A stretch of DNA of 64,000 bases from an uncultured Alsobacter sp. (GTDB lineage: Bacteria; Pseudomonadota; Alphaproteobacteria; Rhizobiales; Beijerinckiaceae), in contig NZ_CAMFHB010000020.1 of the NCBI RefSeq assembly GCF_945952055.1, forward strand, positions 1 through 64,000, given 5' to 3'. Position numbers and translations under genes: made by a program. The notes under the pieces were generated by a model, which ran no database searches, was not told where the DNA came from, and saw only the letters and a program-made list of their open reading frames with translations. Positions 27,715 to 36,104 of this stretch are shown piece by piece (the first letter of the stretch is position 1; every line of letters begins with the position of its first letter).

Positions 27715-30171
27715 TCAGAAGCCTGAGACGAGCTGGAGCCAGGTCTGCAGGAAGCGGGTGCGCCGCTGCTGGTCGAGGAAGGTGAGGAGGGAGGCCCGCA
27801 GCGCGACCGGCTGCAAGGGCCCCCGTGCCGCGGCGGAGATCGCCGCCGCCGTGCCCGGGCCGGTGCCCTGGATCGCGCCGAGGCCCGTGTGGGTGGCGAC
27901 GATCGCCTGGCCCCGCGGCGACAGGAGGTAGTCGAGGAACGCGCGCGCCGCCTCGGGATTGGCCGCGGTGCGGGGGATCAGGGCTGCGCGGCTCAGCACG
28001 AGCGTGTAGTCGCGCAGCATGGTCACGCCCAGCGTGGCGCCGGCGACCTTGCGGGCGAAGGCGTAGGATCCCAGGACGTTGTAGGCGAGCGCCAGCTCGC
28101 CGCGCTCGACCCGGTCGATCATGTCGCCGCTGCCGGTGAGGCGCTGCACGCCGGCATTGCCCATGGCGCTCGTCAGTCGCCACAGGGCCGATGAGATCTC
28201 GGCGTCCTCGGCCGCGAGCAGGTGCCCGACCCCGCTGCGCACGATGTCGTAGGTGGCGATCTTCCCGCGCATGGTCTCGGCGTTGTCGACCAGGAAGCGC
28301 ACCAGCGCCTCGCGCGATTGCAGGGTTTCGCCCGACGGCACGAGCCTGGGGTTCCACACCGGCACGGCAGGCTCGAAGGTGAAGCCGAAGACCTCGCCGC
28401 GCCATCGGGCCCAGGCGGGCAGAGCCCGGGTCAGGGCGCTGTCATGGGCCAGCGCGTGACCGTCGTTGGCGAGCTTCACCTGCAGGTCGATGGCGGAGCT
28501 GATCAGCATGTCGGGCGAAGGCTTGAGGGAGCCCTCGAGATAGCGGGAGTTCAGGTCGACCGTGTCCAGCTCCGTGTAGACCACCGAAACGTCGGGCCTG
28601 AGCTGCTGGAAATCCAGGATGAGCGGCTCGAACTGGCCGCGGTCCGTGGTCCCGGCGATCGCCAGCACCTGGGTCCCGGCGGACGCCGGGTATCGGACCG
28701 GGGAGGGCTCGGCGGCGCGGGCCTGCGGCAGCAGCACAAGCAGGGCGACGACGGCGATCGACGCCGCCGGGGGAAACAGGGTGCGGGACGCGGCAGTGCC
28801 GGCGGGCAGCGTCACCTCCGCCACTAGCCCGCCGCCCGGGCGGTCCGCCAGCCGCAACGCGCCGCCGTGGCCGCGGGCGACGCTGTCGACGATCGAGAGC
28901 CCCAGCCCCGATCCGGTGCCCTCCCGCGCCGCCGCGCCGCGGCGGAACCGCTTGAGCACGAGCGCCTTCTCGCCGTCGGGGATGCCCGGCCCCCGGTCCG
29001 CCACGGTCAGCGTGACCGTGCCGTCGCCGCCCCGTGCGATGGTCAGTTCGACCGGGGACCCGTGCCCGTGCAGGGCGGCGTTCTCGACCAGGTTCTTCAG
29101 CATCTCGCGCAACGCGACGCGATCGCCCAGGATTTCGGCGCCGGCCGCTTCGGGAGCGATCACCGTCGTCAGCCGCTCCAAGGCGTCGGCCGCCAGGCTG
29201 CGCTGCACGTCGTCCACCACCTGCCCGATGGCGACGGGAGCGTTGTCCCGGCTCTCCAGCCGGTGGCTGACGGTGGCATCCATCAAGATCTGGCTGACCA
29301 GCTGGCTGGCTTGCACGGCATTGGCGTGAATGCGCCTGAGCCTGTCCTTGAGCCGCTCGGGATCGTTCTCCTCCAGCGCGATCTCGGCCTGGGCCCGGAG
29401 CGAGGCCAGGGGCGTGCGGACCTGGTGGGCCGCGTCCGCCAGCAGCGAACTCAGCCTGGCGAAGACGTTGCCGAGCCTGCCCATGAAGTCGTTGAGCGCG
29501 GATACCAGCTCCCGGACCTCGGTGGGAACCGGGATCGCCACCGGCGAGAGGTCGCTGGGAGCGCGCTGCCGGATTTCCGTTTCGATCGCGCGCAGGGGGC
29601 CGAGCGCGCGGCGGATCCCGACGGCGACGAGAAGCAGCGCCAGGGTGGCCAGCGCCGCCAGGCCCACCAGCGCCTGCTCGGTCAGTTCGCTGGCCAGCGC
29701 GGTGCGGGCGTCGCGCGTCTGGCCCACGCGCACCGTCACCCAGCCGGCCCGGTCGCCCAGCGAAACCAGCCGGCCGACGGTGGCGACCCGGATCGTCTCG
29801 CCCCGATAGGGGGTGGCGACGAAAACCGGGTCGGTGCTGGTCGCTCGCGGCAGGTCCGGAGCGAGGTCGGCGTAGCCGGTCACCAGCGTGCCGGCGGGAT
29901 CCAGCACCTGGTAGTAGATCCTGTCGTCGGCGCCATAGCCCAGCATCGAGAGCGCCGCGAACGGCAATTCCAGCGCCACGGCCTCGTTCTCGGCCTGCAC
30001 GGCGCCGGCGATCGAGAGGGCGGCGGCCGCCAGAAGCCGGTCGAACGCGGAATCGGCCGCCTGCCTGGCGTAGAGGCTGCTCACCGCGACCAGCACGACG
30101 AGAGCCGCGGCGAGCGCCGCGCCGGCGGCGATCAGGAGGCGCCGGCCGAGGGAGACGCTGTCAGGGCTCAT
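27715..30171 (-). CDS. Sensor histidine kinase fused to a periplasmic solute-binding domain
   Basis: An 818-residue protein in one uninterrupted frame. Residues 12-34 and about 168-188 are membrane helices around a periplasmic sensor domain. A HAMP-like segment is followed by the H-box with His249 (AAHQVRTPLASL), N-box (LVENAALHG, about 361-369), G1 (DRGPGIPDG) and G2 (GTGSGLGLSIV). A third hydrophobic segment (about 466-486) leads to a family-1 binding domain (490-818), which should face the periplasm. In the known Pgt system a binding-protein-like PgtC works with kinase PgtB; here both are one chain. It overlaps the regulator gene by 11 bases. Confidence 0.88.
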   Translation of the reverse strand: MSPDSVSLGRRLLIAAGAALAAALVVLVAVSSLYARQAADSAFDRLLAAAALSIAGAVQAENEAVALELPFAALSMLGYGADDRIYYQVLDPAGTLVTGYADLAPDLPRATSTDPVFVATPYRGETIRVATVGRLVSLGDRAGWVTVRVGQTRDARTALASELTEQALVGLAALATLALLLVAVGIRRALGPLRAIETEIRQRAPSDLSPVAIPVPTEVRELVSALNDFMGRLGNVFARLSSLLADAAHQVRTPLASLRAQAEIALEENDPERLKDRLRRIHANAVQASQLVSQILMDATVSHRLESRDNAPVAIGQVVDDVQRSLAADALERLTTVIAPEAAGAEILGDRVALREMLKNLVENAALHGHGSPVELTIARGGDGTVTLTVADRGPGIPDGEKALVLKRFRRGAAAREGTGSGLGLSIVDSVARGHGGALRLADRPGGGLVAEVTLPAGTAASRTLFPPAASIAVVALLVLLPQARAAEPSPVRYPASAGTQVLAIAGTTDRGQFEPLILDFQQLRPDVSVVYTELDTVDLNSRYLEGSLKPSPDMLISSAIDLQVKLANDGHALAHDSALTRALPAWARWRGEVFGFTFEPAVPVWNPRLVPSGETLQSREALVRFLVDNAETMRGKIATYDIVRSGVGHLLAAEDAEISSALWRLTSAMGNAGVQRLTGSGDMIDRVERGELALAYNVLGSYAFARKVAGATLGVTMLRDYTLVLSRAALIPRTAANPEAARAFLDYLLSPRGQAIVATHTGLGAIQGTGPGTAAAISAAARGPLQPVALRASLLTFLDQQRRTRFLQTWLQLVSGF

Positions 30172-30832
30172 GGGCTCGCGCGATGTAGCCCTGGCCGCGC
30201 GCGGTCGCGATGGTCACCGGAGCGCCCTGGAGCTTGCGGCGCAGGCGGGACACGTAGAGCTCCAGCGCGTTCTCCGACACCTCCTCGTCCAGGCTGAAGA
30301 GCTGGTCCATCAGCCTCTGCTTGGGAATGAGCTGTCCGAGACGGCTCGTCAGGATTTCGAGCAGCCTGAACTCGCGGCGCGACAGGTCGAGCGGGACGCC
30401 CGCCAGCCGGGCCTCGCCGGCGGCGTGGTCGATGGCGAGCGATCCGATGGCCACGATGCTCGAGGCCGCGCCCGTCGGGCGGCGCATGAGCACGCGCAGG
30501 CGCGCTTCCAGCTCGCGCAGGTCGAAGGGCTTCACGATGTGGTCGTCGGCGCCCAGGTCGAGCAGGCTCACCTTGTCGTCGATCTCGGACCGCGCGGTCA
30601 TTACCAGGACGGGGGTCGTGTTCCTGGCGGCGCGCAGGTCGGCGAGGATGGAAAAGCCGTCCCGGCCGGGCAGGTTGATGTCGAGCAGGATCGCGTCGAA
30701 GGGCTCTCCCAGCGCGAGCTGGGCGCCGACCTCGCCGTCCTGCGCCCATTCCACGACATGGCCCGCCAGCCGCAGCTTCGAGGCCACGGCATCGCCCATG
30801 TCCGCGGAATCCTCGACCAGCAGGATGCGCAC
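30161..30832 (-). CDS. OmpR-family response regulator
   Basis: A 223-residue regulator: receiver domain (RILLVEDSADMGDAV; phosphate-accepting Asp in AILLDINLPGRDG; Lys in DHIVKPF) and a C-terminal winged helix (LSRREFRLLEIL...SENALELYVSRLRRKL). The GTG at 30832 has a strong GGAGGG upstream and starts directly at the receiver; an ATG ten codons earlier lacks a site. It is the first gene of a likely five-gene operon with the fusion kinase and the ABC importer. Confidence 0.92.
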   Translation of the reverse strand: MRILLVEDSADMGDAVASKLRLAGHVVEWAQDGEVGAQLALGEPFDAILLDINLPGRDGFSILADLRAARNTTPVLVMTARSEIDDKVSLLDLGADDHIVKPFDLRELEARLRVLMRRPTGAASSIVAIGSLAIDHAAGEARLAGVPLDLSRREFRLLEILTSRLGQLIPKQRLMDQLFSLDEEVSENALELYVSRLRRKLQGAPVTIATARGQGYIARAHEP

Positions 30833-31018
30833 GTTCGATCCCTCCGGGGCCGGTTCTAGCATCGTTCAGGTCCCGATGGCCAAGGTGCGATCGGCCACTC
30901 CCCGGGCGCCGCGCGCCGGCATGCAAGGCTGCCCCGAGCCAGACGCTCTGGCGATTTCGCTTGATTTGTCGGACAACCGGGCACACGACGTCGCCCGTCT
31001 TGCCCCCGAGGACCGTTC

Positions 31019-32236
31019 ATGTCCGCCGATGCCATGCCCACCAGCCGCACCCGCGCCGCCATGCCGGTGCTGATCGCGCTGAGTGCCACGCATCTGCTCA
31101 ACGACATGATCCAGTCGCTGATTCCGGCCATCTATCCGATCATCAAGGAGGCCTACAGCCTCGACTTCGGCCAGATCGGTCTGATGACGCTGACGTTCCA
31201 GGCGGCGGCGTGCCTGTTCCAGCCCGTCGTCGGTCACGTCACCGACCGGCGCCCGATGCCGTATTCGATGGTCGCGGGCATGGGCTTCACGCTGACGGGC
31301 CTGATGGTGCTGGCCTTCGCCACCAGTTTCCCGGTGCTGCTCGCCGGCGCGGCCCTGGTCGGCACGGGCTCCTCGATCTTCCATCCGGAGGCCACGCGGC
31401 TCGCCCGTTTCGCCTCCGGCGGACAGCAGGGGCTCGCCCAGGGCATCTTCCAGGTGGGAGGGCAGGGGGGCAGCGCGCTGGGCCCGCTCCTGGCCGCCTT
31501 CGTGGTCGTTCCCCGCGGCCAGGCGAGCATCGCCTGGTTCTCCGCCGCCGCGCTGCTCGCCATCGCGCTCATGATCTGGACCGGACGCTGGTACGCCGAC
31601 TATCGCGCCCGGCTGGCCGCCCGCGGGCCCAGCACCGCCCGGCCAGCGCCGCCGCAGGTCGCTTCCAAGGCGCGGATCGCGGTGACCCTGACCATCCTGA
31701 TCGTGCTCCTGTTCTCCAAGAACGCCTATTCGTCGAGCTTCGGGTCCTTCTACACCTTCTATCTCATCGAGCGCTTCGGCGTGTCGGTGCAGAACTCGCA
31801 GCTCATGCTGTTCCTGTTCCTGGCGGCCGCGGCGCTCGGCGTGCTGCTCGGCGGCATCGTCGGCGACCGCATCGGGCGCAACCGCATCATCTGGTTCTCG
31901 ATCCTGGGTGCCCTGCCGTTCTCGCTGGTCCTGCCCTATGCCGACCTGATGTGGACCGGCGTCCTCACCGTCATCATCAACCTCATCATGTCGAGCGCCT
32001 TCGCGGCGATCCTGATCTACGCGATGGAGCTACTGCCCGGCCGGGTGGGGATGATCGGCGGCCTGTTCTACGGCCTGTCGTTCGGGCTCGGGGGCGTGGC
32101 GGCGGCGGTGCTGGGCGAGTTCGCGGACGTGGTGGGCATCGACGCGGTGTACCGCGCCTGCGCCTTCCTCCCGGCGGTCGGCCTGCTCGCGTGGTTCCTT
32201 CCCAAGATTCGCGAAGGCTCCCTGCCAGGGCATTGA
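31019..32236 (+). CDS. fsr: MFS exporter, Fsr (fosmidomycin resistance) type
   Basis: A 405-residue transporter with about twelve membrane spans. The N-terminal phrase LSATHLLNDMIQSLIPAIYP and the later GTGSSIFHPEATRLARFASGG are characteristic of the Fsr branch of the major facilitator superfamily. The known member exports fosmidomycin; the natural substrate is unknown. The gene is divergent from the two-component operon, across a 186-base gap. Confidence 0.88.
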   Translation: MSADAMPTSRTRAAMPVLIALSATHLLNDMIQSLIPAIYPIIKEAYSLDFGQIGLMTLTFQAAACLFQPVVGHVTDRRPMPYSMVAGMGFTLTGLMVLAFATSFPVLLAGAALVGTGSSIFHPEATRLARFASGGQQGLAQGIFQVGGQGGSALGPLLAAFVVVPRGQASIAWFSAAALLAIALMIWTGRWYADYRARLAARGPSTARPAPPQVASKARIAVTLTILIVLLFSKNAYSSSFGSFYTFYLIERFGVSVQNSQLMLFLFLAAAALGVLLGGIVGDRIGRNRIIWFSILGALPFSLVLPYADLMWTGVLTVIINLIMSSAFAAILIYAMELLPGRVGMIGGLFYGLSFGLGGVAAAVLGEFADVVGIDAVYRACAFLPAVGLLAWFLPKIREGSLPGH

Positions 32237-32249
32237 CGGTCGCGACGGG

Positions 32250-32273
32250 GCGATCGTTCAATTTTGAACGATC
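32250..32273. promoter_or_regulatory. Perfect 11-bp inverted repeat
   Basis: CGATCGTTCAA and TTGAACGATCG flank two bases. It lies 14 bases after the fsr stop and about 90 bases before the CheY-like gene. It could be an operator or part of a terminator; no U-rich tail follows, so an operator is slightly preferred. Confidence 0.4.
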
Positions 32274-32360
32274 GGCGTATCGGCCTCGAAACGGCGGCGG
32301 GTGCAGGGTGCAACCCTCACCACTCGGACCGGTTGTCGGTCTGCGCACCCGAGCCGCGCC

Positions 32361-32900
32361 ATGTTCAAAGCCCCCGTTTTTCCGAACGTGCCGGTCCTGC
32401 TCGTCGACGACAGCGCCTTCGCCAGGCGCATCCTGCGCGGCATGCTGGAGACGGTGGGCATGCGGCACGTCATCGAGGCGGTCGACGGCGGCGATGCGCT
32501 CGATCGGATGTCGAAGTTCAAGCCCTCGCTCATCATCCTGGACTGGACGCTGCCGGTGCTCGGCGCCAAGGACGTGCTGGACGTGCTGCGCGACCCGCGG
32601 GCATCGACCGAGACGCACGTGCCCGTGATCATCATGACGGGCCATCCGACGCGGCGCATGGTCAACGAGGCGGCCAAGCGCAACGTCAAGCACGTGCTCA
32701 AGAAGCCCTTCGGGCCGAAGGTCCTTTGGCAGCGGATCGCCACCTTCTTCGATCCGGAGGCAGGCGACCTGGAGGACATCGGCCCCGAGGCGCTGCTCTC
32801 CGGCGGCAGCAGCGATCCTGCCGCGGATGGAAACCGGACGGCACGCCACAGGGTGGCTCGCTGGCGTGCCGCCGAGAGAACGACGCCCCCCGGTCAGTAG
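32361..32900 (+). CDS. CheY-like response regulator
   Basis: A 179-residue single-receiver protein: acidic pair D16-D17 ([11 protein letters not shown]), phosphoacceptor D61 (LIILDWTLP), MTG at 92-94 and the conserved lysine in HVLKKPFGP. The last 45 or so residues are a polar tail without a known domain. No kinase or chemotaxis genes adjoin, so the partner is unknown. It converges on the SDR gene and overlaps its end by seven bases. Confidence 0.88.
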   Translation: MFKAPVFPNVPVLLVDDSAFARRILRGMLETVGMRHVIEAVDGGDALDRMSKFKPSLIILDWTLPVLGAKDVLDVLRDPRASTETHVPVIIMTGHPTRRMVNEAAKRNVKHVLKKPFGPKVLWQRIATFFDPEAGDLEDIGPEALLSGGSSDPAADGNRTARHRVARWRAAERTTPPGQ

Positions 32901-33646
32901 GTCGCGCGGCCGCCCGACAGGTCGAAGACGGCTCCGGTCGTGAAGGAGTTTTCCGCCGAGCAGAGCCAGGTGATCATCGCCGCGGCCTCGTCGACCATCA
33001 GGAAGCGACCGCGCGGGATCCGCGCGAGCATGTAGTCGATATGTTGCTGGCTCATCTGGTCGAAGATGCGGGTCTTGGCCGCCGCCGGCGTCACGCAGTT
33101 GACCGCGATGTCGTGGGTGGCCAGTTCCTTCCCGAGCGACTTGGTCAGGGCGATGACCCCGGCCTTGGCCGCCGAATAGGCGGCGGCGTTGGGGTTGCCT
33201 TCCTTGCCCGCGATCGAGGCGATGTTGACGATGCGGCCGTATTTGCGGGCGAGCATCCCGGGCACGACGGCCCGGCAGCAGTAGAAGACCCCGTTCAGGT
33301 CGATGTCGATGATGCGGCGCCATTCGTCGAGGGGGTAGTCGGCCACCGGCATCGTGGCTCCCGCGATTCCGGCATTGTTCACCAGGATGTCGATGGGACC
33401 GTCCTGGAGGGTTCTCGTCGCGGCGTCCTGGACCGAGCCGGCATCGGCCTGCTCGTAGGCCACGGTGAGCACGTTCGCGCGAGGGGCGAGGGCCGCCGCG
33501 GCGTCCGCGAGCTGCCCCGCGTCGCGGTCCCACAGGACCACGCTGGCGCCCGAATCGGCGAGGCGGCTCGCCACCGCGAAGCCAATTCCCTGTGCCGCGC
33601 CCGTGACCACGGCGCGCCGCCCTTGAAGATCGATCTTGTTGACCAT
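32894..33646 (-). CDS. Short-chain dehydrogenase/reductase
   Basis: A 250-residue classical SDR enzyme: cofactor loop TGAAQGIG near the N-terminus, NNAG, catalytic Ser in IASIAGK and the Y-x3-K pair in YSAAK. The acidic residue after the second strand (LWDRDAGQ) suggests NAD(H) preference. The substrate is not evident; FabG-like and sugar dehydrogenases are closest by feel. The ATG at 33646 has GGGGGGAAA upstream. Confidence 0.88.
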   Translation of the reverse strand: MVNKIDLQGRRAVVTGAAQGIGFAVASRLADSGASVVLWDRDAGQLADAAAALAPRANVLTVAYEQADAGSVQDAATRTLQDGPIDILVNNAGIAGATMPVADYPLDEWRRIIDIDLNGVFYCCRAVVPGMLARKYGRIVNIASIAGKEGNPNAAAYSAAKAGVIALTKSLGKELATHDIAVNCVTPAAAKTRIFDQMSQQHIDYMLARIPRGRFLMVDEAAAMITWLCSAENSFTTGAVFDLSGGRATY

Positions 33647-33952
33647 ATTTCCCCCCGATCGGTGGTTGTTGCCGCCATCATAGCCCCTGACCCGGCGAGG
33701 TCGAGCGGGCTCTGTGCCCAGCGCAGACGAGCTCTGCCGCACCCTGCCGGCCGGGTGCGACGATCGGCTATGCGACGCCCTTCCGGCTTGCGTCCCTCGT
33801 TGCGCTGCGATAAGCCTCGCCGCATCTCGCCGAACCGGGCTGAAAAGCACACGAAACGACGGTTTTTTGGAACCGACCTGGCCGGAGAGACACGGGGACA
33901 CTGGCCTGAGATGGCCGACGGCGGGCCTTGCCCGACGGGGGACGGAGGCATC
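33647..33952. other. Intergenic region upstream of the nuo operon
   Basis: About 306 bases between the divergent SDR gene and nuoA, without a supported gene. It must hold the nuo promoter. A run of Ts (GGTTTTTTGG near 33863) and somewhat AT-richer DNA around 33840-33880 stand out, but no clear -35/-10 pair is seen. A GGAGG ribosome site lies just before nuoA. Confidence 0.5.
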
Positions 33953-34318
33953 ATGCCCACGTTGCTGAACGATTATTTGCCGCTGGTGATCTTCATGGGC
34001 GTGAGCGCGCTCATCGGGATCGCCCTGCTGGTGGCGCCTTTCATCGTCGCCTATTCGCGACCCGACACGGAAAAGGTCTCGGCCTACGAGTGCGGGTTCA
34101 ACGCGTTCGACGATGCGCGCATGAAGTTCGACATCCGGTTCTACCTCGTGTCGATCCTCTTCATCATCTTCGACCTCGAAGTCGCCTTCCTGTTCCCGTG
34201 GGCGGTCGCCTTCAAGGAGGTCGGGCTGTTCGGGTTCTGGTCGATGATGGCCTTCCTCGGCGTCCTCACCATCGGCTTCGTCTACGAGTGGAAAAAGGGA
34301 GCGCTGGAATGGGATTGA
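33953..34318 (+). CDS. nuoA: NADH-quinone oxidoreductase subunit A
   Basis: A 121-residue membrane subunit of complex I with three spans and the family phrase [16 protein letters not shown] in its first loop, followed by [25 protein letters not shown]. It begins the 14-gene complex I operon. The ATG at 33953 follows GGAGG; the long upstream extension of the frame is noncoding. It overlaps nuoB by ten bases. Confidence 0.96.
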   Translation: MPTLLNDYLPLVIFMGVSALIGIALLVAPFIVAYSRPDTEKVSAYECGFNAFDDARMKFDIRFYLVSILFIIFDLEVAFLFPWAVAFKEVGLFGFWSMMAFLGVLTIGFVYEWKKGALEWD

Positions 34319-34890
34319 CCGCCGAAACGGGGACGCTCGTCGCCCCGGCGCCGCGGGGAATCATCGATCCCGCGACCGGAAAGCCCGTCGGGGCCACCGA
34401 TCCGTTCTTCACGGACGTGAACGCCGAGCTCGCGGACAAGGGTTTCCTCGTCACCTCCACCGACGACCTCATCCAGTGGGCCCGCACGGGTTCGCTGATG
34501 TGGATGACCTTCGGCCTCGCCTGCTGCGCGGTCGAGATGATGCAGATGTCGATGCCGCGCTACGACGCCGAGCGCTTCGGCTTCGCGCCGCGCGCCTCGC
34601 CGCGCCAGTCAGACGTGATGATCGTGGCCGGCACGCTGACCAACAAGATGGCCCCCGCGCTCCGCAAGGTCTACGACCAGATGCCGGAGCCGCGCTACGT
34701 CATCTCGATGGGCTCCTGCGCCAACGGCGGCGGCTACTACCACTACTCCTACTCGGTGGTGCGCGGCTGCGACCGCATCGTCCCGATCGACGTCTACGTC
34801 CCGGGGTGCCCGCCCACGGCCGAGGCGCTGCTCTACGGCGTCCTGCTGCTGCAGAAGAAGATCCGCCGCACCGGCACGATCGAACGCTGA
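34309..34890 (+). CDS. nuoB: NADH-quinone oxidoreductase subunit B
   Basis: A 193-residue subunit that holds [4Fe-4S] cluster N2, the last carrier before quinone. Ligands lie in [22 protein letters not shown] and [11 protein letters not shown]. The N-terminal 45 residues or so are a variable leader. The start overlaps the end of nuoA. Confidence 0.97.
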   Translation: MGLTAETGTLVAPAPRGIIDPATGKPVGATDPFFTDVNAELADKGFLVTSTDDLIQWARTGSLMWMTFGLACCAVEMMQMSMPRYDAERFGFAPRASPRQSDVMIVAGTLTNKMAPALRKVYDQMPEPRYVISMGSCANGGGYYHYSYSVVRGCDRIVPIDVYVPGCPPTAEALLYGVLLLQKKIRRTGTIER

Positions 34891-34897
34891 CCCGGTT

Positions 34898-34977
34898 CGG
34901 GCGCTCCGCGCCCGGACCCTCCGGCGCTTCCGGCGCCGACCCCTTCTGAACGCCTTCCTCGCGCGGGTCCCCGCGCG
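34898..34977 (+). other. Three consecutive short hairpins between nuoB and nuoC
   Basis: The 109-base gap contains GGGCGC-TCC-GCGCCC (34899-34913), CGGCGC-TTCCG-GCGCCG (34922-34938) and CGCGCGG-GTCC-CCGCGCG (34960-34977). No run of Ts follows any of them, so they are not typical terminators; they may be processing or stability elements of the operon mRNA. Confidence 0.5.
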
Positions 34978-34999
34978 GTCCTGACGAGAAAGCCGGCCC

Positions 35000-35602
35000 A
35001 TGGACGAGACGCTCGCCGAGCTCGGAACCGCCATCCAGAACGCCCTGCCGGGCGACGTCCTCGGTTTCGAGGTGCGGTTCGGGGAACTCACGGTCGCTGT
35101 GGAGACGCAGTCGATCGTCCGCGTGCTCACGAAGCTTCGCGACGATCCGGCCTTCGGCTTCATCAATTTCATCGACGAATGCGGCGTGGACTACCCCGCC
35201 CGCGACAAGCGCTTCGACGTGGTGTGGCACCTGCTGTCGCCGTCGAAGAACATGCGCGTGCGCGTCAAGGTGGCCACCGACGAGGTGACGCCGGTTCCGT
35301 CCACCATCCCGGTCTTCCCGGCCTCGAACTGGTTCGAGCGGGAAGCCTATGACCTCTACGGCATCCTGTTCTCGGGCCATCCGGACCTGCGGCGCATCCT
35401 CACCGACTACGGCTTCGAGGGGCATCCGCTGCGCAAGGACTTCCCGCTCACGGGCTTCGTCGAGGTCCGCTACGACGACGAACAGAAGCGCGTGGTCTAC
35501 GAACCCGTCCGGCTCACGCAGGAATTCCGCCAGTTCGACTTCCTCTCGCCGTGGGAGGGCACCGACTACGTGCTCCCGGGCGACGAGAAGGCGAAGGCCT
35601 GA
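35000..35602 (+). CDS. nuoC: NADH-quinone oxidoreductase subunit C
   Basis: A 200-residue peripheral-arm subunit that contacts NuoD. The family phrase [43 protein letters not shown] is present in full (here cited in part: [17 protein letters not shown]). It is a separate gene, not fused to nuoD. Its stop is only two bases before the left heptamer array of the inserted element. Confidence 0.97.
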   Translation: MDETLAELGTAIQNALPGDVLGFEVRFGELTVAVETQSIVRVLTKLRDDPAFGFINFIDECGVDYPARDKRFDVVWHLLSPSKNMRVRVKVATDEVTPVPSTIPVFPASNWFEREAYDLYGILFSGHPDLRRILTDYGFEGHPLRKDFPLTGFVEVRYDDEQKRVVYEPVRLTQEFRQFDFLSPWEGTDYVLPGDEKAKA

Positions 35603-35604
35603 GC

Positions 35605-35627
35605 GGCAGTAGGCAGTAGGCAGTAGG
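35605..35627. repeat. Left heptamer array (GGCAGTA x3)
   Basis: Three perfect tandem copies of GGCAGTA, plus GG, at the left edge of the inserted unit. The whole stretch is the reverse complement of 36056-36078. Confidence 0.9.
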
Positions 35628-35654
35628 GCTTGGTTTTGGAACTCGGAATGATCC

Positions 35655-36047
35655 GTGCAGCGCGACGAGATAAGGTCGTATCGGGATCTCAAGGTTTGGC
35701 AGGATGCCATGGACCTTGCGGCTCGCTGCTACGTCGTCACGAGGTCGTTCCCACGTTCCGAAACATATGGAATGACGTCGCAGATCCGCAGAGCTGCTGC
35801 TTCGGTTCCAGCGAACATCGCCGAAGGGTATGGACGCGACAGCGCTGGAAACTACGTCCAGTTTCTTCGACATGCTCAGGGCTCGCTAAAGGAACTGGAA
35901 ACGCATCTTTTGCTTTCCGCTCGCGTCGCATTGGTGCCGGCAGCCGAGGTCGATCCCTTGCTCGATTCGGCCGATTCGCTTGGGCGGATGCTCAGGTCGC
36001 TGATCAGATCGATCGAAAGTCAGTCACCTGGTCCGGCGCGGCGATGA
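35655..36047 (+). CDS. Four-helix-bundle protein (23S intervening-sequence type)
   Basis: A 130-residue protein of the S23/IVP four-helix-bundle family: RSYRDLKVWQDAMDLA at the start, FPRSETYGMTSQIRRAAASV and PANIAEGYGR in the middle. Relatives are encoded in intervening sequences of 23S rRNA genes and resemble the accessory protein of diversity-generating retroelements; they bind nucleic acid. The start is GTG at 35655 with a weak site. Base composition is lower in GC than in the flanking genes. It lies in the same direction as the nuo operon and would be read with it. Confidence 0.85.
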   Translation: MQRDEIRSYRDLKVWQDAMDLAARCYVVTRSFPRSETYGMTSQIRRAAASVPANIAEGYGRDSAGNYVQFLRHAQGSLKELETHLLLSARVALVPAAEVDPLLDSADSLGRMLRSLIRSIESQSPGPARR

Positions 36048-36051
36048 CTGA

Positions 36052-36078
36052 ACTGCCTACTGCCTACTGCCTACTGCC
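36052..36078. repeat. Right heptamer array (TACTGCC x3 and part)
   Basis: ACTGCC followed by three perfect TACTGCC heptamers, four bases after the stop of the four-helix-bundle gene. It is the inverted counterpart of the left array. Confidence 0.9.
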
Positions 36079-36104
36079 CGTAGGCTCCAATTCAGAGGCC
36101 CGCC

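Larger units (their letters stand above)
35605..36078. mobile_element. Candidate mobile cassette: heptamer-bounded four-helix-bundle gene
   Basis: A 474-base unit sits between nuoC and nuoD. Its left end is three copies of GGCAGTA, its right end three copies and a part-copy of the complement TACTGCC; the ends are perfectly complementary over 23 bases. Inside is one gene of distinctly lower GC content than the nuo genes. The unit fits exactly into the gap: two bases after the nuoC stop and 26 before the nuoD start. No transposase is present. Mobility is inferred from structure. Confidence 0.6.

Noticed and set aside
27715-30171. Kinase-binding domain fusion as a frameshift artefact
   Set aside because: A single frame without stop runs through both domains, with a sensible hydrophobic segment at the junction.
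35605-36078. Heptamer arrays as a CRISPR or simple satellite
   Set aside because: There are no spacers, the units are seven bases, and the two arrays are inverted around a gene.
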